Assembly (NCBI GenBank): GCA_017620475.1 | Contig: JAFZQI010000037.1 | Coordinates: 1-50,880, forward strand | DNA length: 50,880 bases | Direction: 5' to 3' | DNA from: Clostridiales bacterium | GTDB lineage: Bacteria > Bacillota > Clostridia > Saccharofermentanales > Saccharofermentanaceae | Part shown: in pieces, positions 18,224 to 27,623 of the stretch | Layout: every line of letters starts with the position of its first letter | Position numbering within the stretch: position 1 is the first letter of the stretch | Notes under the pieces: generated by a model | What the model saw: the letters and a program-made list of their open reading frames with translations, nothing else | The model's database searches: none | Told to the model about the DNA's origin: nothing | Position numbers and translations under genes: made by a program

Positions 18224-18251
18224 TTTACGCAGGCTCCCTATGGTGTATAAT
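18224..18251 (+). promoter_or_regulatory. Possible promoter of the lipoprotein-GH36-ComB operon
   Basis: TATAAT at 18246-18251 with a poor TTTACG 16 nt upstream (18224-18229); the first start codon is at 18310. Confidence 0.45.
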
Positions 18252-18309
18252 AACCTAGGGTAAAAGGGCGCTTGCAGAATGAGGATATCTGTAATCAGAT
18301 GGAGGCGTT

Positions 18310-18819
18310 ATGAAGGTTTCGAATACAATGAAAAGAGTTTTGACCATGTGTCTCTTGCTGGCAGTCATCGTGTCTGCCTGCGGGTGCAGCAAATTGCCTT
18401 TTTTCCGTAAAGATTCAAAGACGAAGGAACAGTACCAGCAGGAAGCAACAGAGGCCGGGTACACTGTCCTGAAGAATATCCTGTCTGCAGACTACGAATC
18501 CGTAAAGCCTTTTATCAGTTCCGAAGAGCGTGATGAGGTCGAGCAGGTCGTCAAGGAGATGGACAGAAGACTTTATTCCGATGCCCAGATCGAGATTGAG
18601 TCGGTATACACGGATGAGAAGACCTACGATACCAATCTGCAGTTCAGAATCACGCTGTCATTTGAAACATACACTACTTCCGTCATGTGTGTCATGAAGC
18701 TGACCCGTTCAGGCAGCAGCTGGAGATTCAAGAATGCACTTCCGTTCTTCTCCGATATGAGAAGGATCAACGATATGTACATCGACGGAAAGAAGCAGGA
18801 AGAAGATGCGAGAAAATAA
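18310..18819 (+). CDS. Small lipoprotein, function unknown
   Basis: A 169-aa predicted lipoprotein. The hydrophobic signal ends in VSACGC (two possible lipobox Cys, about residues 22 and 24). The mature part has a helical stretch, then a beta-rich segment with alternating hydrophobics (YDTNLQFRITLSFETY) as in NTF2-like or DUF4878-type lipoproteins; I do not recognise a specific family. GGAGG precedes the ATG at 18310 by 4 nt; ATG 18328 is an alternative. Its end overlaps the GH36 gene by 14 nt, so translation is probably coupled. It may help hold or deliver galactosides, but that rests only on the operon. Confidence 0.8.
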   Translation: MKVSNTMKRVLTMCLLLAVIVSACGCSKLPFFRKDSKTKEQYQQEATEAGYTVLKNILSADYESVKPFISSEERDEVEQVVKEMDRRLYSDAQIEIESVYTDEKTYDTNLQFRITLSFETYTTSVMCVMKLTRSGSSWRFKNALPFFSDMRRINDMYIDGKKQEEDARK

Positions 18820-21118
18820 CATTCAGGTCAGCGATCGCGGAGATTTCTTCCGCATCGACACCGATCACACAACTTACGCAATGCAACTCAAGAATGGCCT
18901 TTATTTAGGCCATTTCTATTATGGCGCGAAGATCCCGGGGGATGACCTTTCCTACATGGAAGCCTTCGCACCTTCTATGGATCCGCTGAAAAACAAGAGG
19001 GAAAGATGCATCTTCATGGACGGATACCGGTTCGAGTATCCGGGCTGGGGAACCGGCGATTCCCGTGAAGGCGCACTCAAAGCCGAGGATGAAAACGGTA
19101 CGGCACGTGTCAATCTTCTTTACCGCGGTTATCGTATTTCCTCGGCAAAAGCACCGGTTCCCGGGCTGCCTGCTTCTTTTGCGGGAGAATATGAGGTCCA
19201 GACGCTGGAGATCGACCTTCAGGATCCGGACACCGGGCTTACTGTCACCTTATATTACAGTGCTTTTGCCGCATGCGACGTTATCGCAAGGCGTGTGGAA
19301 GTCCGTAACGAAGGAAAGAGAGTGCTGAAACTGGAGCGCGTGCTGTCGGCGGTCATGGACATGCCGGGACGCGATCGGCAGGGAAGAGCTTTCGAGATGT
19401 TCACTCTTCAGGGGACATGGGCCCGTGAATTTACAAGAGATATCCGCGCCATCGGGTTCGGAGAAACTTCGGTTGCCTCGATCTGCGGGAAGACCGGCAA
19501 TCGGGCGCAGAACTTCCTGGGACTGGTTTCTCCGGGGATCACGCAGGAAGAGGGCGAAGCCTACGGGCTACAGCTTCTTTATTCCGGGAACTTCCGTTCC
19601 ATGGGCGAGAAGAGTCCTAACGAAGATATCCGTGTTTCCATCGGGATCCATCCGGAGGAGTTCCGCTGGGAGCTAAAACCCGGTGATGTATTCTATTCTC
19701 CGGAGGCGGTCCTGACCTACACGGATACGGGCCTTGGGACCATGAGCCGGAATTTCCATGACTTTTTCCGCAATCATCTGATCCGCGGTGCGTATAAGGA
19801 CCGTAAACGCCCGATCCTGATCAACAATTGGGAAGCGACCTACTTTGATTTCAATACCGATAAGCTTCTGCAGATCGCAAAACAGGCTCGTGAATGCGGC
19901 ATCGAAATGCTGGTGATGGATGACGGATGGTTCGGCCGGAGAAATGACGACAGTACCAGCCTGGGTGACTGGACCGTCAATGAAGAAAAGCTTCCCGGAG
20001 GCCTTGCGCGTCTTGGGGAAGAGCTGAAGTCGATCGGCATGAAGTTCGGTATCTGGGTCGAGCCGGAGATGGTGTCTCCGGATTCCGATCTTTACCGCGC
20101 ACATCCGGATTGGGCGATCGCGATCCCCGGAAGGGAACCGGCGCTGTCTCGAAATCAGCTTGTGCTGGATATTTCCCGGGAAGATGTCCGGGATCACCTT
20201 ATCGATGTTCTGAGCCGGGTACTCCGCAGTACGGATATTGCCTATGTCAAATGGGATATGAACCGTCATCTTTCCGATCTTTATTCCGCGGAGCTTCCTT
20301 CCGGAAGGCAGGGAGAACTCCTGCACCGCTTCGTTCTGGGCATCTACGATCTCCAGGAGCGGCTGCTTCAGGCTTTCCCGGATCTGCTTTTAGAGAACTG
20401 CAGCAGCGGAGGAGCACGTTTTGATGCGGGAATGCTCTACTATAGCCCGCAGATCTGGACTTCTGACGATACCGATGCTTTCGAGAGGATCCGTATTCAG
20501 GAAGGTGCTTCAACGATCTATCCGCTTTCGGCCCTGGGCGCACATGTATCCATCTGTCCTAACCATGTCACGGGAAGAACGGTGCCGTTTATGACACGCG
20601 GTCACGTGGCGCTGGCCGGGACTTTCGGCTATGAGCTGGATATCACGAAACTGACGGAAGAGGAACATCGGATGATCCGGCTTCAGACGAAGCTCTATCA
20701 CCGGTTCAATGATCTGATCCGTGAAGGTGACTACTACCGTATGGACTCTTTCCGTGAGAACGGATTCTATGACTGCTACGGCGTGGTTTCCAAGGATAAG
20801 TCTGAGATGCTTCTGACCTTGATCCATGTTCTCAATCAGCCCTGCATGCCGAACAGGACGATCCATATCCGGGGCCTAGATCCCGAGAAGTTCTACCGGA
20901 TCGAAGTGGTAAGCGACTCGAGCGAGCCGTTCGGCGAATCAGTAAACGAACCTGACGTGGAGACTGTATCGGATTCCGCTTTGAAAGATCCTTCAGAAGG
21001 AAAGCCGGTGTGCGTGGCCAGCGGAGCGGCTCTCCGTAATGCGGGTCTGATCGTTCCGTGCCGCTATGGAGACTACCAGTCGATCCTCTATCACATCACG
21101 GAAACTGAGTGCGTATGA
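18806..21118 (+). CDS. GH36 alpha-galactosidase
   Basis: Hydrolyses alpha-1,6-galactose from raffinose-type sugars or galactomannan. At 770 aa it has the usual GH36 length (~730). The N-terminal beta-supersandwich is followed by the TIM barrel with MDDGWFGRR near 370, the nucleophile in VKWDMNR (D484), CSSGGARFDAG, and the acid/base region WTSDDTD (about D554). No signal peptide, so intracellular. The start overlaps the lipoprotein gene by 14 nt and its stop overlaps the next gene as ATGA, so three genes are coupled in one operon. An acidic segment near 712-738 close to the C-terminus is extra relative to typical members. Confidence 0.95.
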   Translation: MRENNIQVSDRGDFFRIDTDHTTYAMQLKNGLYLGHFYYGAKIPGDDLSYMEAFAPSMDPLKNKRERCIFMDGYRFEYPGWGTGDSREGALKAEDENGTARVNLLYRGYRISSAKAPVPGLPASFAGEYEVQTLEIDLQDPDTGLTVTLYYSAFAACDVIARRVEVRNEGKRVLKLERVLSAVMDMPGRDRQGRAFEMFTLQGTWAREFTRDIRAIGFGETSVASICGKTGNRAQNFLGLVSPGITQEEGEAYGLQLLYSGNFRSMGEKSPNEDIRVSIGIHPEEFRWELKPGDVFYSPEAVLTYTDTGLGTMSRNFHDFFRNHLIRGAYKDRKRPILINNWEATYFDFNTDKLLQIAKQARECGIEMLVMDDGWFGRRNDDSTSLGDWTVNEEKLPGGLARLGEELKSIGMKFGIWVEPEMVSPDSDLYRAHPDWAIAIPGREPALSRNQLVLDISREDVRDHLIDVLSRVLRSTDIAYVKWDMNRHLSDLYSAELPSGRQGELLHRFVLGIYDLQERLLQAFPDLLLENCSSGGARFDAGMLYYSPQIWTSDDTDAFERIRIQEGASTIYPLSALGAHVSICPNHVTGRTVPFMTRGHVALAGTFGYELDITKLTEEEHRMIRLQTKLYHRFNDLIREGDYYRMDSFRENGFYDCYGVVSKDKSEMLLTLIHVLNQPCMPNRTIHIRGLDPEKFYRIEVVSDSSEPFGESVNEPDVETVSDSALKDPSEGKPVCVASGAALRNAGLIVPCRYGDYQSILYHITETECV

Positions 21119-21945
21119 GCGAGTTATTGTGCCGCAGTGAGAACCCCATGGCATCAAGCGAGAAACCCATGATGTCCTGCAATATCTTGCACCTTCTTTC
21201 CGGGGCGAAGGAAGCCCGGGGATTAACGGTGATCATTGATGTGTTCCGTGCTTTTTCCGTGGAGTGTTATATGTACGAGATAGGCGCAAAACTGGTGCGT
21301 CCGGTGGGAACGATCGAGGAAGCGTGGGCGCTTCACGAAGCGATACCGGACTCAGTTCTGATTGGTGAGCGGAAGGGGATCCGCTGTGATGGATTTGATT
21401 TCGGAAATTCCCCGTCCCTGATCACGGCAGCAAGAGAGAAAGTCGAGGGACGAGTGGCAATCCATACGACCAGCGCCGGGACACAGGGGATCGTCAATGC
21501 GCAGGGCGCGTCAGAGATCCTGACGGGAAGCCTTGTAAATGCAAAGGCTGTTGCACAGTATATCCGTATGCGGGCGGAAGAACGCCATTCGTTTTTAGAA
21601 TTCGGAGAACAGGCGCACGAGGGGACAAATGCAGCTGCTCCTCTCGAAGTCAGTCTGGTTGCAATGGGACTTGGTGCCGAGCGAATAGCGGAAGAAGATG
21701 AGCTTTGTGCCGAGTATATCCGTGCCTACGCCGAAGGAAAAAAGATCCCGCCGTCTTTTGAACAAAGAAGGCAGGATCTTCGGAATTTTGATGGTAAGAG
21801 GTTCTTCAATGAGGAACTTAAGGAGCATTTCCCACGGGAAGACTACTATATGTGCATCCGGGAAAGTGCTTTTCCCTATGTATTACGGATCAGAAGAGAC
21901 GACCTCGGATACTTCTCCGAGAAGATCGATCTTCCCGCGGAGTAA
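21115..21945 (+). CDS. ComB-like 2-phosphosulfolactate phosphatase family protein
   Basis: A 276-aa ComB-fold protein. The recognised blocks are VIIDVFRAFSVE (about 40-51), GERKGIRCDGFDFGNSP (about 84-100) and HTTSAGTQGIVNA (about 122-134). In methanogens ComB dephosphorylates 2-phosphosulfolactate in coenzyme M synthesis; bacterial relatives are widespread and mostly of unknown substrate, so the real role here may be another phosphate ester. ATG at 21115 overlaps the GH36 stop (ATGA). The first ~20 residues are poorly conserved in type, and a start near 21169 is possible. It converges with htrA, with 53 nt between stops. Confidence 0.85.
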   Translation: MSELLCRSENPMASSEKPMMSCNILHLLSGAKEARGLTVIIDVFRAFSVECYMYEIGAKLVRPVGTIEEAWALHEAIPDSVLIGERKGIRCDGFDFGNSPSLITAAREKVEGRVAIHTTSAGTQGIVNAQGASEILTGSLVNAKAVAQYIRMRAEERHSFLEFGEQAHEGTNAAAPLEVSLVAMGLGAERIAEEDELCAEYIRAYAEGKKIPPSFEQRRQDLRNFDGKRFFNEELKEHFPREDYYMCIRESAFPYVLRIRRDDLGYFSEKIDLPAE

Positions 21946-21998
21946 CGGGATTCACTTAACCATAGCACGTCCCACCGGCGAATCCATTAACTTAGAAC

Positions 21999-23663
21999 TC
22001 AGCCCAGGGCAGAGGTCCTGGATTCCTCGACATTCACAACGATCTCAATTTCTTTGCCGTCGCGCACGATGGTAAGCGTGAGCTGACCGCCGATGCCGGC
22101 TTTTTCGATGCATTTCTTCAGATCATTGATCTGCGAAACTTCTACGCCATCGATCTTGATGATGGCATCTTTGGCCTTTAATCCGGCTTTCTCGGCAGGA
22201 CTGTCTGCGATGACATCGTTGATACCGATTCCTTTATCGGCTCCGTAATTTGTTTTCGAGGTGATCGTCTCGACATACACACCGATGTACGGCTTAGAGA
22301 TGCAGCCTTCCTCGATGATGCTGTTGATGATCCCGCGGACCGAATTGATCGGGATCGCAAATCCGATGCTCTCGATGGCCGCATCATCTTCACCGTTGTT
22401 GGAATACTTGGCATTGGTGATGCCGATCACTTCGCCATACATATTGAAAAGCGCTCCGCCGGAGTTGCCTGCGTTGATGGCGCAGTCGGTCTGCATCAGG
22501 CTCATGGGCTGGTTGTTGATGGTTACGGTCCGGTCGAGTGCGCTGACACATCCTTTGGTCAGGGAGAAAGTCAGCTCGCCAAGGGGATTACCGATGGCTA
22601 CGACATCATCACCGACATTAAGGTTATCCGAGTCGCCAAGGATCACCGGAGTGAGGCCTTCGGCGTCGATCTTCAGAACGGCCAGATCATTGCTCTCGTC
22701 GTATCCGATCAGTTCCGCTTCGTAAGAGGTGCCGTCGTACAGAGTGACCTGGATGGAATTGGCGTCATCGATGACGTGATGGTTCGTGACGATATAGCCG
22801 TCTTCGGTCAGAATGAAGCCGGAACCCGCGGCAGCTGCCGTGGTCTCGTACCCGTAGTAGTTGTAGTTCAGCGAGGTGACAATACCAACCGTGGAGTTAA
22901 CATTGGCGGCGTAGATTTCGGAAGCCGTGTGCTTCTCGCTTGTATCCACGAGGCTTGTATTCAGAACGGTATAATCCCGGTTGCCCTGATACACGGTAGA
23001 TGTGGCTTTCGTGGAGGAAGACTGGTCAGAAGAAGACTTCCCTTCCAGTTCTTTTGCCACGGCCTTCTTCGCGGCAGCGGCTGCCTGGCCTGCATAGTCG
23101 GGAGCGAAATAGCGGGTATAGATGGCCAATCCGCCGATTGCTGCCATTCCGCCGATCAGCGCCGAGCAGACAACGATGGCCGCGGTACGCTTCATGGAAG
23201 ACCCGCCTTTAGATGCTTTCTCTGCACGCCTTGCTGCCTTCAATTCACGCTTGGCTGCGTTTTTCTCTTCTTTTGCCGCCTTCTTTGCTTCCTTACTTAA
23301 TTCCTGCGTTGCAGGAAGGGCTGCAGAAGAAGTGGCCGCATAAACAGTTGAAGGTGAGGTTGTGTGGAGGGAAGCCGTCTCAGGTGTGAGCACCGGCGCA
23401 GACTCAACAGGTGCAGAACTCACAGGAGTGAGAACCGGCGAGGGCGTGAGGATTGGCGCGGAACCTGCAGATGGCGTGAACGGGGCGGCCGCAGTCGACA
23501 CGGCCGAAGCGGTCTGCTCAGAGGTGGGCCTATAGGGCGACTGCGAAATGGTCGTCGGATTCAGCACCGGCGAAACGACGGGATGGTCCTGCGGCAATGC
23601 TCCGTTATTATTTGAATTCAAAGACTGATTATCGTTGAAAATACTCTGGTTTTCGTTTGACAT
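21999..23663 (-). CDS. htrA: HtrA/DegP-like membrane serine protease with PDZ domain
   Basis: Envelope quality-control protease. In the 554-aa protein, residues 1-155 are a cytoplasmic region rich in Ser/Pro/Thr, then Ala/Lys/Glu (about 123-155, probably helical). One transmembrane helix follows (about 160-186), then an outside trypsin-like domain with H296 (TNHHVI), D326 (SNDLAVLKI) and S401 (GNSGGALF), and one C-terminal PDZ domain. I chose ATG 23663, 9 nt after AGGAG; an ATG two codons upstream is only 3 nt away. The long low-complexity N-terminus is unusual in size. It lies downstream of carB, separated by a terminator. Confidence 0.95.
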   Translation of the reverse strand: MSNENQSIFNDNQSLNSNNNGALPQDHPVVSPVLNPTTISQSPYRPTSEQTASAVSTAAAPFTPSAGSAPILTPSPVLTPVSSAPVESAPVLTPETASLHTTSPSTVYAATSSAALPATQELSKEAKKAAKEEKNAAKRELKAARRAEKASKGGSSMKRTAAIVVCSALIGGMAAIGGLAIYTRYFAPDYAGQAAAAAKKAVAKELEGKSSSDQSSSTKATSTVYQGNRDYTVLNTSLVDTSEKHTASEIYAANVNSTVGIVTSLNYNYYGYETTAAAAGSGFILTEDGYIVTNHHVIDDANSIQVTLYDGTSYEAELIGYDESNDLAVLKIDAEGLTPVILGDSDNLNVGDDVVAIGNPLGELTFSLTKGCVSALDRTVTINNQPMSLMQTDCAINAGNSGGALFNMYGEVIGITNAKYSNNGEDDAAIESIGFAIPINSVRGIINSIIEEGCISKPYIGVYVETITSKTNYGADKGIGINDVIADSPAEKAGLKAKDAIIKIDGVEVSQINDLKKCIEKAGIGGQLTLTIVRDGKEIEIVVNVEESRTSALG

Positions 23664-23968
23664 ATTCATCTGCTCCTTTCTGTCACATCAGAATCTATCT
23701 AATTCAAGTATACTCTAGGTCTGCAAGTTTAAATCTACTTAAAACGTCACATGACCGAAGTGTCACAATGCGAATTTGCGGAAATAGAATGGACTAAGAC
23801 CACGGAACTGCCTTGGCTGCGAGAAGGAAAGGAGAGTCTATGTAAAAGGGCGATCGCATGAGAATTATAATCCTCGTACGATCGCCCCTTCGGGACCTAA
23901 TTGATTGATAACCGGCTTCCGTCAATTATGCGATACGGATACTCAGTGGCGGGCACAGCTATCTGATA
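23664..23968. other. Gap between carB and htrA: weak htrA promoter, carB terminator
   Basis: Besides the terminator entered separately, the minus strand holds a -10-like TATACT (23707-23712) with a poor -35 (GATTTA, 23730-23735) about 45 nt before htrA. No further gene is seen. Confidence 0.35.
23844..23887 (-). terminator. Intrinsic terminator of carB
   Basis: On the minus strand a 9-bp stem GGGCGATCG/CGATCGCCC (23879-23887 and 23848-23856) is followed by TTTTA, about 80 nt after the carB stop. Confidence 0.75.
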
Positions 23969-26900
23969 TCAGATGATATCTTTGTGATGATCCTGCAGGC
24001 TCTTAACCGGGAAGTTCGGGTTGTTCTTGTAAGCCTTGATACCTTCAGCACTGGCCTTGGCTGCCGCCATGGTGGTGATGTACGGTACTCTGTGACGGAT
24101 CGCTTCTTTTCTGATGTAGCTGTCATTATGTACCGAGGTCTTGCCGGCCGGGGTGTTGATGATCAGCTGGATCTCACCATTGGTGATCTTATCCGTGATG
24201 TTCGGACGGCCTTCATAGAGTTTGTTCACACGCTCGGCTTCGATACCGGCCGCAACGATCATCTCGTAGGACTTACCGGTGGCCAGGATGTGGAAGCCCA
24301 GTTCGTCGAATGCCTTGGCGATGTCGATGAGCTCGTCCTTATCGCGGTCGCATACCGACAGAAGAACATTGCCTTCGGACGGAAGCTTCGTCTGGGTTGC
24401 TTCCTGTGCCTTGAAGTAAGCTTCGCCGAAGTCTTCGGAAATACCGAGAACTTCACCGGTGGATCTCATCTCCGGTCCGAGTACCGGGTCAACTTCCTGG
24501 AACATGTTGAACGGGAAGACGGCTTCCTTGACGCCGTAGTGCTTGATGATACGATCCTTCAGTTCCGGAACCGGAGACGGTTTGCCGGTGATTTCGGATG
24601 TCATGATTTCTGTTGCGACCTTGACCATGTTGATGGCGCAGACCTTGGAAACCAGCGGTACGGTACGGGAAGCACGCGGATTCGCTTCGAGTACGTATAC
24701 GACATCGTCTTCGATGGCGTACTGCATATTCATCAGGCCGCGGACATTCATCTCGATCGCGATCTTTCTGGTGTAATCCTTAATGGTTGCGATCTGCTTC
24801 TCGGTAAGGTTCTTGGAAGGAAGGATGCAGGCGGAGTCACCGGAGTGTACGCCGGCCAGCTCGATGTGCTCCATGACCGCCGGAACGAAGCAGTGCTCAC
24901 CATCGGAGATGGCATCGGCTTCGCACTCTGTCGCGTGGTGCAGGAAACGGTCGATGAGGATCGGGCGGTCAGGTGTAACACCGACAGCGGCGTTCATATA
25001 AACACGCATCATCTCATCATCGTGTACGACTTCCATGCCGCGTCCGCCGAGAACATAGGACGGACGAACCATGACCGGATAACCGATCTTGTTGGCAATT
25101 TCCAGAGCATCATCTACGGTAACGGCCATGCCGGCTTCCGGCATCGGGATGCCGAGACGGTCCATCATGGCGCGGAAGTGATCACGGTCTTCGGCAAGGT
25201 CAATGGTCTCCGGTGTGGTACCTAGGATATTGACGCCGTTCTTCTTCAGGTCAGCCGCCAGGTTCAGAGGCGTCTGTCCGCCGAACTGGGCGATTACGCC
25301 GATCGGCTTCTCTTTCTCGTGGATGGACAGTACGTCTTCCAGTGTCAGAGGCTCGAAGTAGAGCTTGTCGGAAGTATCGTAGTCTGTGGAAACGGTCTCC
25401 GGGTTGCAGTTGACGATGATGGATTCAAATCCCATCTTCTTCAGAGCGAGGGCCGCGTGTACGCAGCAGTAGTCGAATTCGATACCCTGGCCGATACGGT
25501 TCGGGCCGCCGCCGAGGATCATGATCTTCGGCTTGTCGGACGAAGGACTCTTATCCTCGGAGAGGTGATAGGTGGAGTAGTAGTACGCTGCATCCTGTGT
25601 GCCGCTTACATGTACGCCTTCCCAGGCCTCGCGGATGTTGTACTGGTAACGGGCCTTGCGGATATCCTCTTCCGGAACCGCCAGAAGTTTACTGAGGTAA
25701 CGGTCGGAGAAACCGTCGAGCTTGGCCTGCTTGAGGATTTCCTCGGAAGGAACGGCCCCCTTCATGGAAATGAGGGATTCTTCTTCCTTTACGAGTTCGA
25801 GCATCTGCTCGAGGAACCAATGCTTGATCTTCGTAAGCTGATACAGTTCTTCCACCGTTGCGCCTTTTCTCAGCGCCTCGTAGATGATGAACTGTCTGTC
25901 GGAAGTCGGATAGGCCAGCTTATGCATCAGATCTTCCTTGGTCATCTCGTTGTAGTTCTTCGCGAAACCTAAGCCGTAACGGCCGGTCTCGAGACTTCTG
26001 ATCGCTTTCTGGAAAGCTTCCTTATAGGTCTTACCGATGGACATGACTTCGCCGACGGCACGCATCTGGGTACCGAGCTTGTCGGAAGCACCCTTGAATT
26101 TCTCGAATGCCCAGCGGGCGAATTTGATTACGACATAGTCGCCGTCCGGTACGTACTTATCCAGTGTGCCGTACTTGCCGCAGGGGATCTCGTCGAGTGT
26201 GAGGCCGCAGGCGAGCATAGCGGAAACGAGGGCGATCGGGAAACCCGTAGCCTTGGAAGCGAGGGCCGAGGAACGGGAAGTACGCGGATTGATCTCGATA
26301 ACGACGATACGGCCGCTGACCGGATCGTGTGCGAACTGGCAGTTACAGCCGCCGATGACCTCGATGGCGCGGACGATGCTGTAGGAGTATTCCTGAAGTT
26401 TCTTCTGTACATCCTCGGAGATGGTCAGCATCGGAGCGGAGCAGAAGGAGTCACCGGTGTGAACGCCGATGGGGTCGATATTCTCGATGAAGCAGACGGT
26501 GATGACGTTGTTCTTGGCATCGCGGACGACCTCGAGCTCGAGCTCTTCCCATCCGGCGATACATTCCTCAACGAGGACCTGTCCGACCAGAGAAGCCTGG
26601 AGACCGCGCTCGCAGACGACCTTGAGTTCGTCCACATTATAAACAAGGCCGCCGCCGGCACCGCCCATCGTGTAGGCAGGTCGGAGAACGACCGGGTATT
26701 TCAGTTCTTCAGCGATCTTGACCGCTTCATCAATGGAGTAGGCAACCTGGGATCTCGGCATTTCGATCCCGAGACGGGCCATGGTGTTCTTGAATTCGAT
26801 TCTGTCCTCACCACGTTCGATGGCATCGACCTGGACACCGATGACCTTGACGCCGTATTTATCGAGGACACCTGCCTGCGAGAGCTCGGAACACAGATTC

Positions 26901-27187
26901 AGTCCCGACTGTCCGCCGAGGTTCGGAAGAAGCGCATCCGGACGCTCTTTCTCGATGATCTGCGTAAGTCTTGCCAGATTCAAAGGCTCAATGTAGGTAA
27001 TGTCCGCTACATCCGGGTCGGTCATGATGGTCGCCGGGTTGCTGTTCACCAGAACGATCTCGTAACCGAGCTTCTTCAAAGCTTTACAAGCCTGTGTACC
27101 GGAATAGTCAAACTCACACGCCTGGCCAATGATGATCGGGCCGGAACCGATAATAAGAATCTTGTTGATATCATCCCTCTTTGGCAT
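23969..27187 (-). CDS. carB: Carbamoyl phosphate synthase large subunit
   Basis: Makes carbamoyl phosphate for pyrimidine and arginine synthesis. At 1072 aa it is full length, with two homologous ATP-grasp halves: IIGSGPIIIGQACEFDYSGT at the N-terminus and the matching ILGGGPNRIGQGIEFDYCC near 555, then the C-terminal MGS-like allosteric domain (about 935-1072). The small glutaminase subunit carA, usually the next-door upstream gene, is not in this window, and no pyr or arg genes flank it. ATG is preceded by a weak AGGAAGAG. A TATTAT -10 box lies near 27246 on the minus strand. Internal sequence shows no frameshift. Confidence 0.97.
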   Translation of the reverse strand: MPKRDDINKILIIGSGPIIIGQACEFDYSGTQACKALKKLGYEIVLVNSNPATIMTDPDVADITYIEPLNLARLTQIIEKERPDALLPNLGGQSGLNLCSELSQAGVLDKYGVKVIGVQVDAIERGEDRIEFKNTMARLGIEMPRSQVAYSIDEAVKIAEELKYPVVLRPAYTMGGAGGGLVYNVDELKVVCERGLQASLVGQVLVEECIAGWEELELEVVRDAKNNVITVCFIENIDPIGVHTGDSFCSAPMLTISEDVQKKLQEYSYSIVRAIEVIGGCNCQFAHDPVSGRIVVIEINPRTSRSSALASKATGFPIALVSAMLACGLTLDEIPCGKYGTLDKYVPDGDYVVIKFARWAFEKFKGASDKLGTQMRAVGEVMSIGKTYKEAFQKAIRSLETGRYGLGFAKNYNEMTKEDLMHKLAYPTSDRQFIIYEALRKGATVEELYQLTKIKHWFLEQMLELVKEEESLISMKGAVPSEEILKQAKLDGFSDRYLSKLLAVPEEDIRKARYQYNIREAWEGVHVSGTQDAAYYYSTYHLSEDKSPSSDKPKIMILGGGPNRIGQGIEFDYCCVHAALALKKMGFESIIVNCNPETVSTDYDTSDKLYFEPLTLEDVLSIHEKEKPIGVIAQFGGQTPLNLAADLKKNGVNILGTTPETIDLAEDRDHFRAMMDRLGIPMPEAGMAVTVDDALEIANKIGYPVMVRPSYVLGGRGMEVVHDDEMMRVYMNAAVGVTPDRPILIDRFLHHATECEADAISDGEHCFVPAVMEHIELAGVHSGDSACILPSKNLTEKQIATIKDYTRKIAIEMNVRGLMNMQYAIEDDVVYVLEANPRASRTVPLVSKVCAINMVKVATEIMTSEITGKPSPVPELKDRIIKHYGVKEAVFPFNMFQEVDPVLGPEMRSTGEVLGISEDFGEAYFKAQEATQTKLPSEGNVLLSVCDRDKDELIDIAKAFDELGFHILATGKSYEMIVAAGIEAERVNKLYEGRPNITDKITNGEIQLIINTPAGKTSVHNDSYIRKEAIRHRVPYITTMAAAKASAEGIKAYKNNPNFPVKSLQDHHKDII

Positions 27188-27362
27188 GGTCTCTTCCTCG
27201 CTTTATATATATTCACTTTCAAACCCTATTAGGGCATTTTAGCTGGGAATATAATAACAGAAAACAATAGAATGCGAAACCCAAATATCGCTTCCGAAAA
27301 TGAATGCTTTTTATGTAAAAGCACAGTATTTAAAAATTGTCGTCAAAAGCCGAAAATCAGCG

Positions 27363-27391
27363 TTGACTTTTAACTTTGGCGCGTTCATAAT
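27363..27391 (+). promoter_or_regulatory. Sigma-A promoter of the mgtE leader transcript
   Basis: TTGACT (27363-27368), 17 nt, CATAAT (27386-27391). A transcript start near 27398 would put a perfect Shine-Dalgarno sequence about 16 nt from the 5' end. Confidence 0.7.
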
Positions 27392-27428
27392 TTCAATAGG
27401 TATTCCCAAAAACAAGGAGGTGACGAAG

Positions 27429-27536
27429 ATGGATAGTTGTGATGGCAGTTATCGAAGGTGTGGCTGTTCTGCGAAAAACGATTCAGATGAGAACCACATA
27501 CGGACATGTCTTCGTCAACCCGTTAAGATGAGCTGA
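27429..27536 (+). CDS. Candidate 35-aa leader peptide upstream of mgtE
   Basis: A 35-codon ORF starting MDSCDGSYRRCGCSAK and ending QPVKMS, with Cys at positions 4, 11, 13 and 27 and an acidic patch near 17-21. It follows AAGGAGGTGA (27414-27423), a ten-base perfect complement of the 16S anti-Shine-Dalgarno, at 5-nt spacing, itself behind a near-consensus promoter. GACGAAGA (27422-27429) can pair with TCTTCGTC (27508-27515), which would hide the start codon, and AGCTGATTCTCAGCT forms a hairpin at its stop. The ORF ends 87 nt before mgtE. It could be a regulatory leader peptide or merely lie within a structured metal-sensing leader. No M-box or yybP-ykoY consensus was found. Confidence 0.5.
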   Translation: MDSCDGSYRRCGCSAKNDSDENHIRTCLRQPVKMS

Positions 27537-27623
27537 TTCTCAGCTGAACCGCTTTTCTCATAACGCTTCCCTTTTTGCCTGATCGGCATGAATTGTCAAA
27601 ATGCAAAAGGAGGCGGTTTCCCT

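Noticed and set aside
24984..25225. Plus-strand open frames inside carB
   Set aside because: They are antisense shadows of a fully conserved gene with no start signals.
27240..27623. M-box or yybP-ykoY riboswitch before mgtE
   Set aside because: I looked for their conserved blocks and did not find them; only the small ORF and local pairings are supported.
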